The notes under the pieces were generated by a model that had not been told where the DNA came from, searched no databases, and saw only the letters and a list, made by a program, of their open reading frames with translations. From an uncultured Clostridia bacterium (lineage in GTDB: Bacteria > Bacillota > Clostridia > Christensenellales > QALW01): DNA of 64,000 nucleotides. The first letter of the stretch is position 1, and the number at the start of each line of letters is the position of its first letter. The stretch lies in NCBI GenBank assembly GCA_934434555.1, contig CAKRZX010000010.1:1-64000 (forward strand), written 5' to 3'. Shown here piece by piece: positions 14,602-23,472 of the stretch. A program made the translations under genes and the position numbers.

Positions 14602-16589
14602 TGGCTTTATTTAATAAAAAGCAGAAACAGCCCACGAATGATGAACAAATGCAGCGTAGGCAGTCTGCCGAAAGACCCACAGCAGAGGAAGAAGCAAGCA
14701 GAATACTTCTGCAACAGCGTCAGCAGACAGCCGCAAACGGTGCTGTTGACGGATTCAGGGCATTGGAACAGCCTATCGGCAAGGAAGCAATACAAAAGGC
14801 TACACAGACCCTCCAAAAGTACAAGGAGGGCAAAGCAAACCTTGAAAAACGTATAGTAGACAATGAGCAATGGTATAAACTCCGTCATTGGGAGTGCCTG
14901 CGGAAGAGCAGTACAAGTGAGGTTGAGCCGAGTTCAGGTTGGCTGTTCAACTGTATTGCAAACAAGCACGCTGACGCAATGGATAACTTTCCCGCGCCGA
15001 ATGTGCTGCCGAGAGAAGAAGGGGACAAAGCAGAGGCGGAAATGCTTACGTCAATTCTGCCTGTTATTCTTGAACAGAATGATTTTGAACGTGTTTACGA
15101 CGAAGTATGGAATTATAAATTAAAGTCAGGCACGGGAGTGTACGGCGTGTTTTGGGACACCACTAAACTCAACGGCTTAGGCGATATATCCATACAGAAA
15201 GTAGACCTAATCAATCTGTTTTGGGAAAGCGGCATAACGGAAATACAGAAGAGCAGAAATCTGTTTCACGTAGAACTCTGCGATAATGATACACTTATCA
15301 GCCGTTACCCGCAATTGCAAGGAAAACTCGGTACATCGACGATTCAGATTGCAAAATATGTGTTTGATGATTCGGTTGATACAACCGATAAGTCTGTTGT
15401 GGTGGATTGGTATTATAAAAAAAGCAATTCACAGGGCAAACAAGTGCTCCATTACTGCAAATACGTGAATGATACAGTGCTTTTTGCGACGGAAAATGAA
15501 CCGCAATATGCTGAACGCGGGCTTTATGACCACGGAAGATATCCTTTTGAGTTTGACCCTCTGTTCAGAGTAGAGGGAACGCCCGCGGGATTCGGATACA
15601 TTGATATCGGCAAGTCGGCACAGGAATATATTGACCGTGGAAACCAGGCAATAATGCAGAATATGCTTGCCAATGCGCGCCCGCGGCACTTTATAAGAAG
15701 CGACGGAGCAGTCAATGAGGAAGAATATGCCGATATGTCAAAGGATTTTATTCACGTAGACGGAAATCTCGGGCAGGATAGCATTCTTCCGGTGCAGGGA
15801 AAGCCTCTGAACGATATTTATGTAGCAGTCATCAACAATAAGGTTGACGAATTAAAGGAAACAACGGGCAACAGGGACGTTTCTACGGGCGGAACAACGT
15901 CCGGTGTAACGGCAGCGTCCGCTATTGCGGCAATGCAGGAAGCGGGCAGTAAGATGTCAAGGGATAATAACAAGGCATCTTACAGGGTTTTCAGGCAATT
16001 ATGTCTGCTTTGTATAGAACTTATACGGCAGTTCTATGATATGCCGAGATGTTTCCGCATTATGGGACAGAATGGCGCGGCACGGTATGTGCAGTACAGC
16101 AATCAGGGCATACAACCGCAAATGCAGGGTAATGACTTCGGTAACGATATGGGTATGCGTATTCCGTTGTTTGATATAGAAGTAACTGCGGAAAAACAAA
16201 GTCCTTACTCAAAAATGAGCCAAAATGAATTGGCATTACAGTTTTTCGGCGCGGGATTCTTTAATCCGCAGATAGCAGACCAAGCACTTGCCTGTCTTGA
16301 TATGATGGATTTCGACAGGAAAGAATTTATTATGCAGAAGATATCCCAAAACGGTGGAATGTATCAGCAAATACTTGCAATGCAACAGCAAATGCTCCAA
16401 CTTGGAGCGATGGTAGATTCTTATCGCGGCGGAAATGAAATAACGCAGGGACTTGCTCAACAGTTCGGAATGCAGATTCCGCAAATGGCTGGCGGCGAAG
16501 TCGGTGAACAGACCGATGTTTCGGGAGATGAATCCACAAACACAAAGAAAGCAAGGCAGAGAGTGGCGGATTCCACCTCGCCTACATAA
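14601..16589 (+). CDS. Portal protein (P22-like)
   Basis: 662 residues starting at GTG. Long portals of this type belong to podovirus-like phages. Tryptophan-rich motifs near the N terminus (QWYKLRHWE) and a C-terminal Gln/Met-rich helical barrel segment (ILAMQQQMLQLGAM) are visible. It forms the dodecameric ring at the packaging vertex. Position after terL and before head genes supports the call. Confidence 0.9.
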   Translation: MALFNKKQKQPTNDEQMQRRQSAERPTAEEEASRILLQQRQQTAANGAVDGFRALEQPIGKEAIQKATQTLQKYKEGKANLEKRIVDNEQWYKLRHWECLRKSSTSEVEPSSGWLFNCIANKHADAMDNFPAPNVLPREEGDKAEAEMLTSILPVILEQNDFERVYDEVWNYKLKSGTGVYGVFWDTTKLNGLGDISIQKVDLINLFWESGITEIQKSRNLFHVELCDNDTLISRYPQLQGKLGTSTIQIAKYVFDDSVDTTDKSVVVDWYYKKSNSQGKQVLHYCKYVNDTVLFATENEPQYAERGLYDHGRYPFEFDPLFRVEGTPAGFGYIDIGKSAQEYIDRGNQAIMQNMLANARPRHFIRSDGAVNEEEYADMSKDFIHVDGNLGQDSILPVQGKPLNDIYVAVINNKVDELKETTGNRDVSTGGTTSGVTAASAIAAMQEAGSKMSRDNNKASYRVFRQLCLLCIELIRQFYDMPRCFRIMGQNGAARYVQYSNQGIQPQMQGNDFGNDMGMRIPLFDIEVTAEKQSPYSKMSQNELALQFFGAGFFNPQIADQALACLDMMDFDRKEFIMQKISQNGGMYQQILAMQQQMLQLGAMVDSYRGGNEITQGLAQQFGMQIPQMAGGEVGEQTDVSGDESTNTKKARQRVADSTSPT

Positions 16590-16602
16590 GGAGGAAAAAT
16601 AA

Positions 16603-17691
16603 ATGAGTAAGCAAGTGACTATACCAAGCAATATGAATCCGTGGTGGTGTAACATCAACGGCGCAGTTTATTCCTATACTGCCGGAAGCACGCAGACGGT
16701 GCCTGACGAAGTGGCGGCGGTCATTGAAAACTACAATAATATGCTGCCGAAACTCGGAAAGAATATACCGGACTGGGGGTTGACAACGCTTATCGATAAG
16801 ACCTAGACGAAAGATGAAGCGGTAAGTACAGGAGTAAAGCAAATAAATATTCCAGAGCAAAATCAAAAGAAAATTACTGATTTAAGAATATCCTTTTATA
16901 CCGATACTCCCGCAAGCGGTGCAGTATATAGCGACAGTGCGCTTGAATTGTCGGCGAATGAAAACTGCACATTGGGCAAGGTAGCAAATTTCTATCCCAC
17001 AAAAGCAAGCAAGAATTTCACGGCAACGGGCTATGACACGGTTTCTTTGGACAGTTCTTTGGAATACGATGGCGTTCCCGCAAGTGTCATTGCTATAAAG
17101 AAGTTTAAGGACGCAAACGGGGCTTATGACGGGGGCGTTCCCGCTGACGCACAAGCACCGATAACAGCGGGTTCAACGGTAACTGCGGACTTGGGGTCAG
17201 GAACTGAACACCCGATTAACGCTGTAACCACCAAAACACACACTATCGGCACATACACTGTTAAAACTTACGCATATAGCGCAAGTACATTGTATGACAC
17301 CGCATTTCTTGAAGTGGTAATTGAGAGTAATTTTGACGGATTGCCCGTAGGAACGCTATATAACGCAAGTTATAGTGGAAGTACATATTGCTTTTGTGGC
17401 TCTTTCGCAACGGGGGAAAGTATTTCGTATAAGAATTTAGCCATTGTAAATGTGGCGGTTTCCGACACAAAATATTCAACAGATATCACCACTGGTAAGC
17501 AAAACAAAATAACATCGTTTGATGAACCGTTCGTTGCCCAAAAGACAGGCACTTGCTACATAGGGCAATTTGCAGACGGTATTGTAAAAGCGGTGACATT
17601 AAATGTTCCGTCCTCAACGGTGACGGGAACACCCGCAAAAAAGATATATAAAGGAAGTAGGCTAATAGTGCAAGTGAGGTATGAGGAATAA
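16603..17691 (+). CDS. Virion protein gene with an in-frame amber codon (readthrough or pseudogene)
   Basis: A 67-residue frame starts at 16603 (MSKQVTIPSNMNPWW) and meets TAG at 16804-16806. The same frame then stays open for 295 more codons to 17691. The part after TAG has no ribosome-binding site with an ATG or GTG near its start; the first candidate is a TTG at 16948. A C-to-T change of one CAG codon would explain a nonsense allele. Regulated readthrough into a beta-rich extension would also fit. Position between portal and scaffold suggests a head decoration or head-fibre protein. TAG is a normal stop elsewhere in this phage (TerS, TerL). Confidence 0.6.
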
Positions 17692-17741
17692 TGATACGCA
17701 ACTACATTATCATAAGCGCAAAGCAATGAGAGAGTTCTACG

Positions 17742-18089
17742 ATGATGAAAATATCTTTTGAAGATAAAGATAACACGCTTGCGCTTACGGTAAATGGACA
17801 CGCAGGATATGCCGATACAGGACAGGATATAGTCTGTGCGGCGGCAACAATTCTTGCGTATACGGTGGCACAGGCGGTCAAAGATATGTACGGACATGGA
17901 CGGCTTGAAAAAGAGCCGTATATAAGCCTTAAAGAGGGCAATGCAACGGTAAGGTGTGCACCCAAGGCAGAGACATATGCAGAGGCTCTGCACACCTATT
18001 TCGTGGCACAAATCGGATATAATCTGCTGTCGCATAACTATCCCGATAATATCAAACTCAAAATGTTTGGTCAGGCTGAAAAGCCTTAA
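17742..18089 (+). CDS. Phage-encoded Prp-family cysteine protease
   Basis: 115 residues. The motif GHAGYADTGQDIVCAA is the signature of Prp (YsxB), the protease that trims the N terminus of ribosomal protein L27 in Firmicutes; catalytic His is residue 20 and Cys residue 32. Host Prp of Staphylococcus aureus also processes phage 80alpha scaffold and capsid. Here the gene belongs to the phage and lies directly before a scaffold and a capsid gene whose N termini carry LNLQLFG and INLQLFA, Prp-type sites. It is therefore most likely the maturation protease of this virion. It starts with two Met codons; either may be used. Confidence 0.88.
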   Translation: MMKISFEDKDNTLALTVNGHAGYADTGQDIVCAAATILAYTVAQAVKDMYGHGRLEKEPYISLKEGNATVRCAPKAETYAEALHTYFVAQIGYNLLSHNYPDNIKLKMFGQAEKP

Positions 18090-18138
18090 TATAAACCAAA
18101 AAGAATCGTTCACTTTACGAACAGAAAGGATTATACAA

Positions 18139-19071
18139 ATGTTAAACGAAGAAAGATTCCCGAAACTTAATCTGCAACTTTTCGGTGACGGCACCGGTGC
18201 AGGAAGCGACACAGGAGCAGAGGGAGCAACACAGGGCGTAACCGCGGCAGACGCCTTGCCGCAAACCAAAGGCGAGAAAAAGAACCCGTTATCGAATGTT
18301 AAATACGGCATTCAGGGGGACAACCCTACCGCCGGGGAAACAGGAAAGGTCGAGACACCCGACCGAAACGCCGAGTTTGAGAAACTCATCAAGGGCGAAT
18401 ACAAGGACCTTTACGACGCGCGTGTACAGGAAACTATACAGAAAAGGTTCAAAGGGACAAAGGAAACTATTGATAAGTACAATGCCCTTGCGCCTACCCT
18501 TGAAATGCTTTCACAGAAATACGGTGTGGATACTTCCGACATCGAAGCATTGAACAAAGCCATACAGGAAGACGATTCGTACTACGAGGAAGAAGCACTT
18601 CAAAAAGGTGTCAGTGTCGAGCAACTTAAAAACATCAGAAAAATGGAGCGTGAAAACGCCGAATTAAAACGACAGATGCAGGAGCAGTCGGTAAAAGAGA
18701 ACGCCGACAGGATATATGCTGAGTGGATGAAACAGTCCGAAGCATTAAAATCCGTATATCCTACGTTTGAACTTGATGTTGAACTTAAAAACCCGAAATT
18801 CATCGACCTTATTAAGAACAATGTTGATGTGCGGACCGCTTTCGAAGTCATTCACAAAGACGAGATTATCGGCAGTGCTATGCAGTTTGCCGCAAATCAG
18901 ACAAAGCAGAAGGTCGCAAACAACATCATTGCAAACGGAATGAGACCGACCGAAAACGGTGTAAGTTCGCAGTCGCCGGCAGTAGTCAAGAGTGATGTGT
19001 CGCAACTCTCAAAAGAAGACCGTGCGGAAATAATCCGCAGGGTGCAAAGAGGAGATAAGATACGATTCTAA
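18139..19071 (+). CDS. Capsid scaffold protein with Prp-type site
   Basis: 310 residues from the ATG at 18139, after AGAAAGGA. The N terminus FPKLNLQLFGDGTG matches the L27/80alpha-type Prp site, with cleavage expected after LFG. Low-complexity Gly/Ala and charged regions follow, then a coiled coil (NIRKMERENAELKRQMQEQS), the usual build of scaffolds. It lies between the protease and major capsid genes. It should guide prohead assembly and be removed before DNA filling. Confidence 0.85.
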   Translation: MLNEERFPKLNLQLFGDGTGAGSDTGAEGATQGVTAADALPQTKGEKKNPLSNVKYGIQGDNPTAGETGKVETPDRNAEFEKLIKGEYKDLYDARVQETIQKRFKGTKETIDKYNALAPTLEMLSQKYGVDTSDIEALNKAIQEDDSYYEEEALQKGVSVEQLKNIRKMERENAELKRQMQEQSVKENADRIYAEWMKQSEALKSVYPTFELDVELKNPKFIDLIKNNVDVRTAFEVIHKDEIIGSAMQFAANQTKQKVANNIIANGMRPTENGVSSQSPAVVKSDVSQLSKEDRAEIIRRVQRGDKIRF

Positions 19072-19148
19072 TCCTAAAACACAAATGATTCGCAATCTAA
19101 TCTCCCGAAAACACACTATTTTTTTATTAAAAGGAGATTAAAAAAACT

Positions 19149-20177
19149 ATGAAACTTTACAACATCAACCTTCAACTTTTTGCCAACACGGTACAGACCA
19201 CTCTTCTTTCGGGCTTATCTCCCGAAATGAAAACGTTCTACGATATGACGCTTATCGATGAAGCGTCTGCGCAGTTGGTACACGACCAGTTCGGACAGAA
19301 GAGACCGATTCCTGCAAACGGCGGTAAGACAATCGAATTCCGTAAGTTTGCGTCACTTCCCAAAGCCACCACGGCTCTGACCGAGGGCGTAACACCTGAC
19401 GGTAAGTCGCTCACCGTAACGAGCATTACGGCAACCGTATCACAGTACGGTGACTACATTACGCAGTCAGACGTGCTTGAACTGACATCTCTTGATAACA
19501 CTATCATTGAGGCTACCAAACTTCTCGGCAAACAGGCGGGCGCAACGCTTGACACCATTGTCCGCAACGTACTTGTGGCGGGTAACAACGTTACATATTG
19601 CCCAAAAATCGGCACGGGCGGTGCGGAAACAGCGGTAACTTCACGTTCAGGTCTTGACACCACCGCAAAACTTACCGTTAAAACGGTGCAGAAAGTTGTT
19701 GCAAAACTGCGTGGGCAGAATGCTCCCACAATCAACGGCAAGTATGTTGCCATTATCCACCCTTATGTTGCGTATGACCTTATGCGTGACCCTGAGTGGA
19801 TAGACGCTCACAAGTATGCTAATCCCACCAATCTTTACGAGGGCGAAATCGGCGAAATAGCGGGCGTTCGTTTCGTACAGACTACCGAAGCCAAAGTGTG
19901 GAACGACAGCACCTGTCCCGCAAACGGCGATTCTGCGTATCATCCCGTATTCGCTACCCTGTTCCTGGGTGACGGTGCTTACGGCGTAACCGAGATTTCG
20001 GGCGGCGGTTTGCAGACCATTGTTAAGCAGAAAGGCAGTGCAGGTACGGCTGACCCGCTTGACCAGCGTTCAAGCGTAGGTTGGAAAGCCATTAAGACCG
20101 CAGAACTTCTTGTTCCGAACTATCTTGTTCGTGTAGAATCCTGCTCACCTGACTTTGACACCACTGCGGCAAACTAA
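19149..20177 (+). CDS. Major capsid protein (N4-gp56-like)
   Basis: 342 residues. The body, from TTLLSGLSPEMKTFYD onward, matches the N4 gp56 family of HK97-fold capsid proteins. The N terminus MKLYNINLQLFANTVQ carries a Prp-type cleavage motif; cleavage after LFA would leave a mature protein starting NTVQ. An AAGGAG site precedes the ATG. A strong hairpin follows the stop (20186-20212), which could protect this abundant message or attenuate downstream expression. Confidence 0.93.
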   Translation: MKLYNINLQLFANTVQTTLLSGLSPEMKTFYDMTLIDEASAQLVHDQFGQKRPIPANGGKTIEFRKFASLPKATTALTEGVTPDGKSLTVTSITATVSQYGDYITQSDVLELTSLDNTIIEATKLLGKQAGATLDTIVRNVLVAGNNVTYCPKIGTGGAETAVTSRSGLDTTAKLTVKTVQKVVAKLRGQNAPTINGKYVAIIHPYVAYDLMRDPEWIDAHKYANPTNLYEGEIGEIAGVRFVQTTEAKVWNDSTCPANGDSAYHPVFATLFLGDGAYGVTEISGGGLQTIVKQKGSAGTADPLDQRSSVGWKAIKTAELLVPNYLVRVESCSPDFDTTAAN

Positions 20178-20185
20178 TTGACCAC

Positions 20186-20212
20186 ATCGGGAGGGCTTTC
20201 TTCCCTCCCGAT
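20186..20212 (+). terminator. Hairpin after the capsid gene (attenuator-like)
   Basis: A perfect 10-bp stem (ATCGGGAGGG / CCCTCCCGAT) with a 7-base loop sits 8 bases after the capsid stop and is followed by an AT-rich but not pure T stretch. It is either a partial terminator or an mRNA-stabilising stem. Confidence 0.6.
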
Positions 20213-20234
20213 ATATTTTACGGAGGTAATAATT

Positions 20235-20468
20235 ATGGCAGAAGTAAAAGAACACAAAGAAGTGAAAGAAGCAAAAGAAAAAACAGTAAAGATAAAACTT
20301 CCCCGAATGAAAGACGAGCCTGATATGTTTGTCAGCGTTAATGAGCGCACGTGGCTCATTAAACGTGGCGTGGAAGTAAAAGTACCCGAATGCGTTGCCG
20401 AAGTCATACGAAACGGCGAAGCAATGCAGGAAGAAGCATATAACTTTGACGAAAGCGTCAAAAACTGA
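20235..20468 (+). CDS. Small charged head protein
   Basis: 77 residues from the ATG at 20235, after GGAGGT. The N terminus is a Lys/Glu repeat (KEHKEVKEAKEKTVKIK), followed by a segment (DMFVSVNERTWLIKRGVEVKVPECV) seen in small proteins encoded after capsid genes in Clostridia phages. Possibly a head-completion protein. Bounded on both sides by hairpins. Confidence 0.7.
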   Translation: MAEVKEHKEVKEAKEKTVKIKLPRMKDEPDMFVSVNERTWLIKRGVEVKVPECVAEVIRNGEAMQEEAYNFDESVKN

Positions 20469-20486
20469 ACATATCGTCTGATATCA

Positions 20487-20507
20487 AGGGGGACATTTCG
20501 TCTCCCT
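20487..20507 (+). terminator. Second attenuator-like hairpin
   Basis: AGGGGGAC pairs with GTCTCCCT (8 bp, one G-T) around ATTTC, followed by TTCTTT. It repeats the pattern seen after the capsid gene and may step down expression toward the tail genes. Confidence 0.5.
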
Positions 20508-20530
20508 TTCTTTGAATAGGGGGAATAACA

Positions 20531-20902
20531 GTGACAATAAGTGAAGCAATTGCACGTACTGACGCATTGAAGCCTAACGATTATACCCAAAACGAAAAGA
20601 TTCAGTGGCTGTCACGTGCGGATTGGCAGATAAAAAACGAAATAATAGACACGCACGAGGGAGCGGAGAATGTGACCTTTAACGGATACACGGGTACTAC
20701 TCCCACCGACACGGAACTTCTTGCGGGCGAACCGTATGATGAACTGTATATTGCGTGGCTTATGGCGCAGATTGATTATTTTAATTCGGAATACGCAAAG
20801 TACAATCAGAACATAACGAAGTTCAACGATACGTATTATGCGTTTTCAAAAGATTACAACAGGACACATATGCCCAAGGGAACGAAGATAAAGTATTTTT
20901 AG
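20531..20902 (+). CDS. Head-tail adaptor protein
   Basis: 123 residues starting at GTG. The helical layout (TISEAIARTDALKPNDYT; YIAWLMAQIDYFNSEY) is typical of gp6/gp4-type adaptors that dock below the portal. Its place between capsid and nozzle genes supports the role. Confidence 0.75.
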   Translation: MTISEAIARTDALKPNDYTQNEKIQWLSRADWQIKNEIIDTHEGAENVTFNGYTGTTPTDTELLAGEPYDELYIAWLMAQIDYFNSEYAKYNQNITKFNDTYYAFSKDYNRTHMPKGTKIKYF

Positions 20903-20914
20903 GGAGGCGGCAAG

Positions 20915-22744
20915 GTGAGATATTCGACCATAACAGAAATTGCAACATCAAGGGATATGATTGATGTGTTTAGGGGATATAACCACAATATTCGAATCGG
21001 TGAAAGTGAATTCTATGATATGAAGAACCTTACATCGTCATATTACCCTGTTCTTTCGCCGAGAAATAAAAGAGGTATATATGAGTACCCTGCAAGTGAA
21101 ACGGAGGTTATACACTCTCCCAACGGGCTTATAAGCAAAGACGCATTGTGCTATGTGGACGGAACGACGCTGTATATAAATAAATTACCCGTTGCGGGAC
21201 TGACATTAACGGATACGCCGAAACAACTTATATCTATGGGCGCATATATCATCATAATGCCCGATAAAAAATACGTAAATACAAAGGACCTGTCAGATTG
21301 CGGGAGCATTGAGGCAGCATTCACGTCCTCGTCAACGGTTACATACTCGATGTGTAAAGCTGACGGCAGCGATTACGGCAAGACGCCCATAATATCAAAT
21401 ACCGAACCTGAAAACCCCGAGAATACGGACCTGTGGATAGATACATCGTCAACACCGCATACATTAAAGCAGTATTCGGAAACAAGTGCCGTGTGGGTGC
21501 AGATTGCAACTACATATGTCAAGATATCCTGTGCGGGTATTGGAGCGGCATTCAAACAGTACGATGCCGTAAAGATATCGGGAATCGACAATACAATTAC
21601 ACAAATGAAAGACCTTGAAGGTCAGGTAAGCCCGCTATGGGAAGTGTATCACGACAAGGACAATGCGGCGGATGATTACATTGTAGTTATTGGGATACTT
21701 GATACATCAACAACACAAACAAGTGAAATTACGGTCGAGCGGAGAATGCCGAACCTTGACTTTATTATTGAATCAAATAACCGTTTGTGGGGGTGTAGGT
21801 ACGGCTTAGATATAAACGGAAATGTCGTAAATGAAATCTATGCGTCCAAACTCGGCGATTTTAAGAACTGGAACTGCTTTATGGGACTGTCAACCGACAG
21901 TTATACTGCGTCCTGCGGTACTGACGGACAGTTTACGGGTGCAATTACACACCTCGGCTATCCTCTTTTCTTCAAAGAGAATTGCTTGCACAAGGTGTAC
22001 GGAAACTATCCTGCAAACTATCAGATACAGACTACCGAATGTCGCGGCGTAATGAAAGGCGCGGGCAAAAGTCTTGCTATCGTAAATGAAGCATTGTTTT
22101 ATAAATCAAGGACGGGCGTGTGCGTTTATGACGGGTCTCTGCCCGCGGAAATATCATCAGCCTTTGGAGAAATCAAATATACCGGGGTTGATACTGATAT
22201 GTCGGATACTCTCCGTAATGGTGCTGTTGCGGGGGCGCATAACAACAAGTACTATATCTCAATGAAATCCGAAGCGGACGGAAAGTGGTATTTGTTTGTT
22301 TATGATACATCGGCGGGAATGTGGCACAAGGAAGATAACACGCGAGTTGATACATTCTGTTCCTGTGACGGCGAACTCTATTACATAGACCGTGCAGAAG
22401 CCAAAATAAAGACGATATTAGGCTCGGGAACACAGGAAGCAGCAAAGATACAGTGGATGGCTGAAACGGGCGTTTTAGGCACGTCTATGCCTGATAAGAA
22501 GTATATATCACGGCTTAATATCCGAATGTCACTTGCAGTCGGCACGGCAGTATCGTTTTATGTGCAGTATGATTCGGAGGCAGAGTGGACAAAAATATCT
22601 GCCGTAACGGGTACAAGCCTCAGAAGTTTCACACTGACGGTAAGACCGAAACGGTGCGACCATTTCAGGCTCCGCATTAAGGGCGAGGGTGAAGCAAAGA
22701 TATATTCAATAGCAAAAACGGTTGAACAGGGGAGTGATATTTAA
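20915..22744 (+). CDS. Tail nozzle/hub beta-propeller-like protein
   Basis: 609 residues starting at GTG after AGGGAGGCGG. It is beta-rich with recurring short strands (NNRLWGCRYG; ALFYKSRTGVCVYDG; GELYYIDRAEAKIKT), as in P22 gp10-like nozzle proteins. A protein of the same kind is encoded at 51257-52741 in the second phage-like cluster (NNRLWGC compared with GRMFGVGD, each followed by a DF/NF strand). It should close the short tail tube. The stop overlaps the next ATG (TTAATGA). Confidence 0.75.
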   Translation: MRYSTITEIATSRDMIDVFRGYNHNIRIGESEFYDMKNLTSSYYPVLSPRNKRGIYEYPASETEVIHSPNGLISKDALCYVDGTTLYINKLPVAGLTLTDTPKQLISMGAYIIIMPDKKYVNTKDLSDCGSIEAAFTSSSTVTYSMCKADGSDYGKTPIISNTEPENPENTDLWIDTSSTPHTLKQYSETSAVWVQIATTYVKISCAGIGAAFKQYDAVKISGIDNTITQMKDLEGQVSPLWEVYHDKDNAADDYIVVIGILDTSTTQTSEITVERRMPNLDFIIESNNRLWGCRYGLDINGNVVNEIYASKLGDFKNWNCFMGLSTDSYTASCGTDGQFTGAITHLGYPLFFKENCLHKVYGNYPANYQIQTTECRGVMKGAGKSLAIVNEALFYKSRTGVCVYDGSLPAEISSAFGEIKYTGVDTDMSDTLRNGAVAGAHNNKYYISMKSEADGKWYLFVYDTSAGMWHKEDNTRVDTFCSCDGELYYIDRAEAKIKTILGSGTQEAAKIQWMAETGVLGTSMPDKKYISRLNIRMSLAVGTAVSFYVQYDSEAEWTKISAVTGTSLRSFTLTVRPKRCDHFRLRIKGEGEAKIYSIAKTVEQGSDI

Positions 22745-23472
22745 TGAGCGTTGAAATCAGATTGCCGAACATAACCGCGCCTACCGCAGACGGTCAAATG
22801 CAACAGATGAAGTCGTATATGTATCAACTTGTGCAACAGTTAAATTGGGCATTACATACCGCAGAAAGCGGAACAACGGAAAGCACGGGCGGCAGTAATG
22901 TTGTTGCGGCAAGCACAACTGCGGCAACGTCACAGGAAAATGCGCAGGATACATTTAATTCGATTAAATCGCTGATAATTAAATCTGCCGATATAGTGAA
23001 TGCATATTACGACATTATGCAGGAGCGGTTCAGCGGAGAATATGTTGCTGAATCGGAGTTCGGAACATATAAGGAAGAAACGAATGCACTGATTACCAAA
23101 AACTCTGATTCCGTAAAAGCACTGTATGAGAATCTGCAAACTGTTACGGCGGAAGTCAACAGGATAATAGACACCAATGCGTGGACAAAATCGGGCTTGC
23201 TTGGGTATGAAGAAAACGGAGTTCCCATATACGGCTTTGAGGTAGGTCAGAAAACGGTTGTAGACGGCGTGGAAATATTTGATAAATTCTCGCGTTTTAC
23301 CGCGGGAGGCATATATTTTTATTTGCCCGGTGCGAAAGACCCCATTGCTTGGTTGTCGGGAACAAAATTGTATATTACAAACGCCGAAATAACGGGCGAA
23401 ATGAAAATAGCGGGATTTAAGATTGTAAAGGTAAACGGGCTTGCATTTAAGTGGGTAGGGGGTATGTCTTAA
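22744..23472 (+). CDS. Short-tail associated protein
   Basis: 242 residues. The N terminus (EIRLPNITAPTADGQMQQMK) is typical of Clostridia phage minor tail proteins. It has a long helical middle (about 75-140) and a beta C-terminal part (FSRFTAGGIYFYLPGAKDP). Overlaps both neighbours. Probably links nozzle to the receptor-binding apparatus. Confidence 0.65.
   Translation: MSVEIRLPNITAPTADGQMQQMKSYMYQLVQQLNWALHTAESGTTESTGGSNVVAASTTAATSQENAQDTFNSIKSLIIKSADIVNAYYDIMQERFSGEYVAESEFGTYKEETNALITKNSDSVKALYENLQTVTAEVNRIIDTNAWTKSGLLGYEENGVPIYGFEVGQKTVVDGVEIFDKFSRFTAGGIYFYLPGAKDPIAWLSGTKLYITNAEITGEMKIAGFKIVKVNGLAFKWVGGMS

Noticed and set aside
16948..17691. Independent gene starting at TTG 16948
   Set aside because: No ribosome-binding site. 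The same frame is open back to the amber codon at 16804, so it is better read as the 3' part of one interrupted gene.
12705..17691. Amber (TAG) recoding by the phage
   Set aside because: Terminase genes and several early genes end at TAG without running on, so TAG is a real stop here.
17956..18138. Upstream extension of the scaffold frame
   Set aside because: It overlaps the Prp gene in another frame and lacks a ribosome-binding site. The ATG at 18139 has one and places the LQLF motif at the N terminus.
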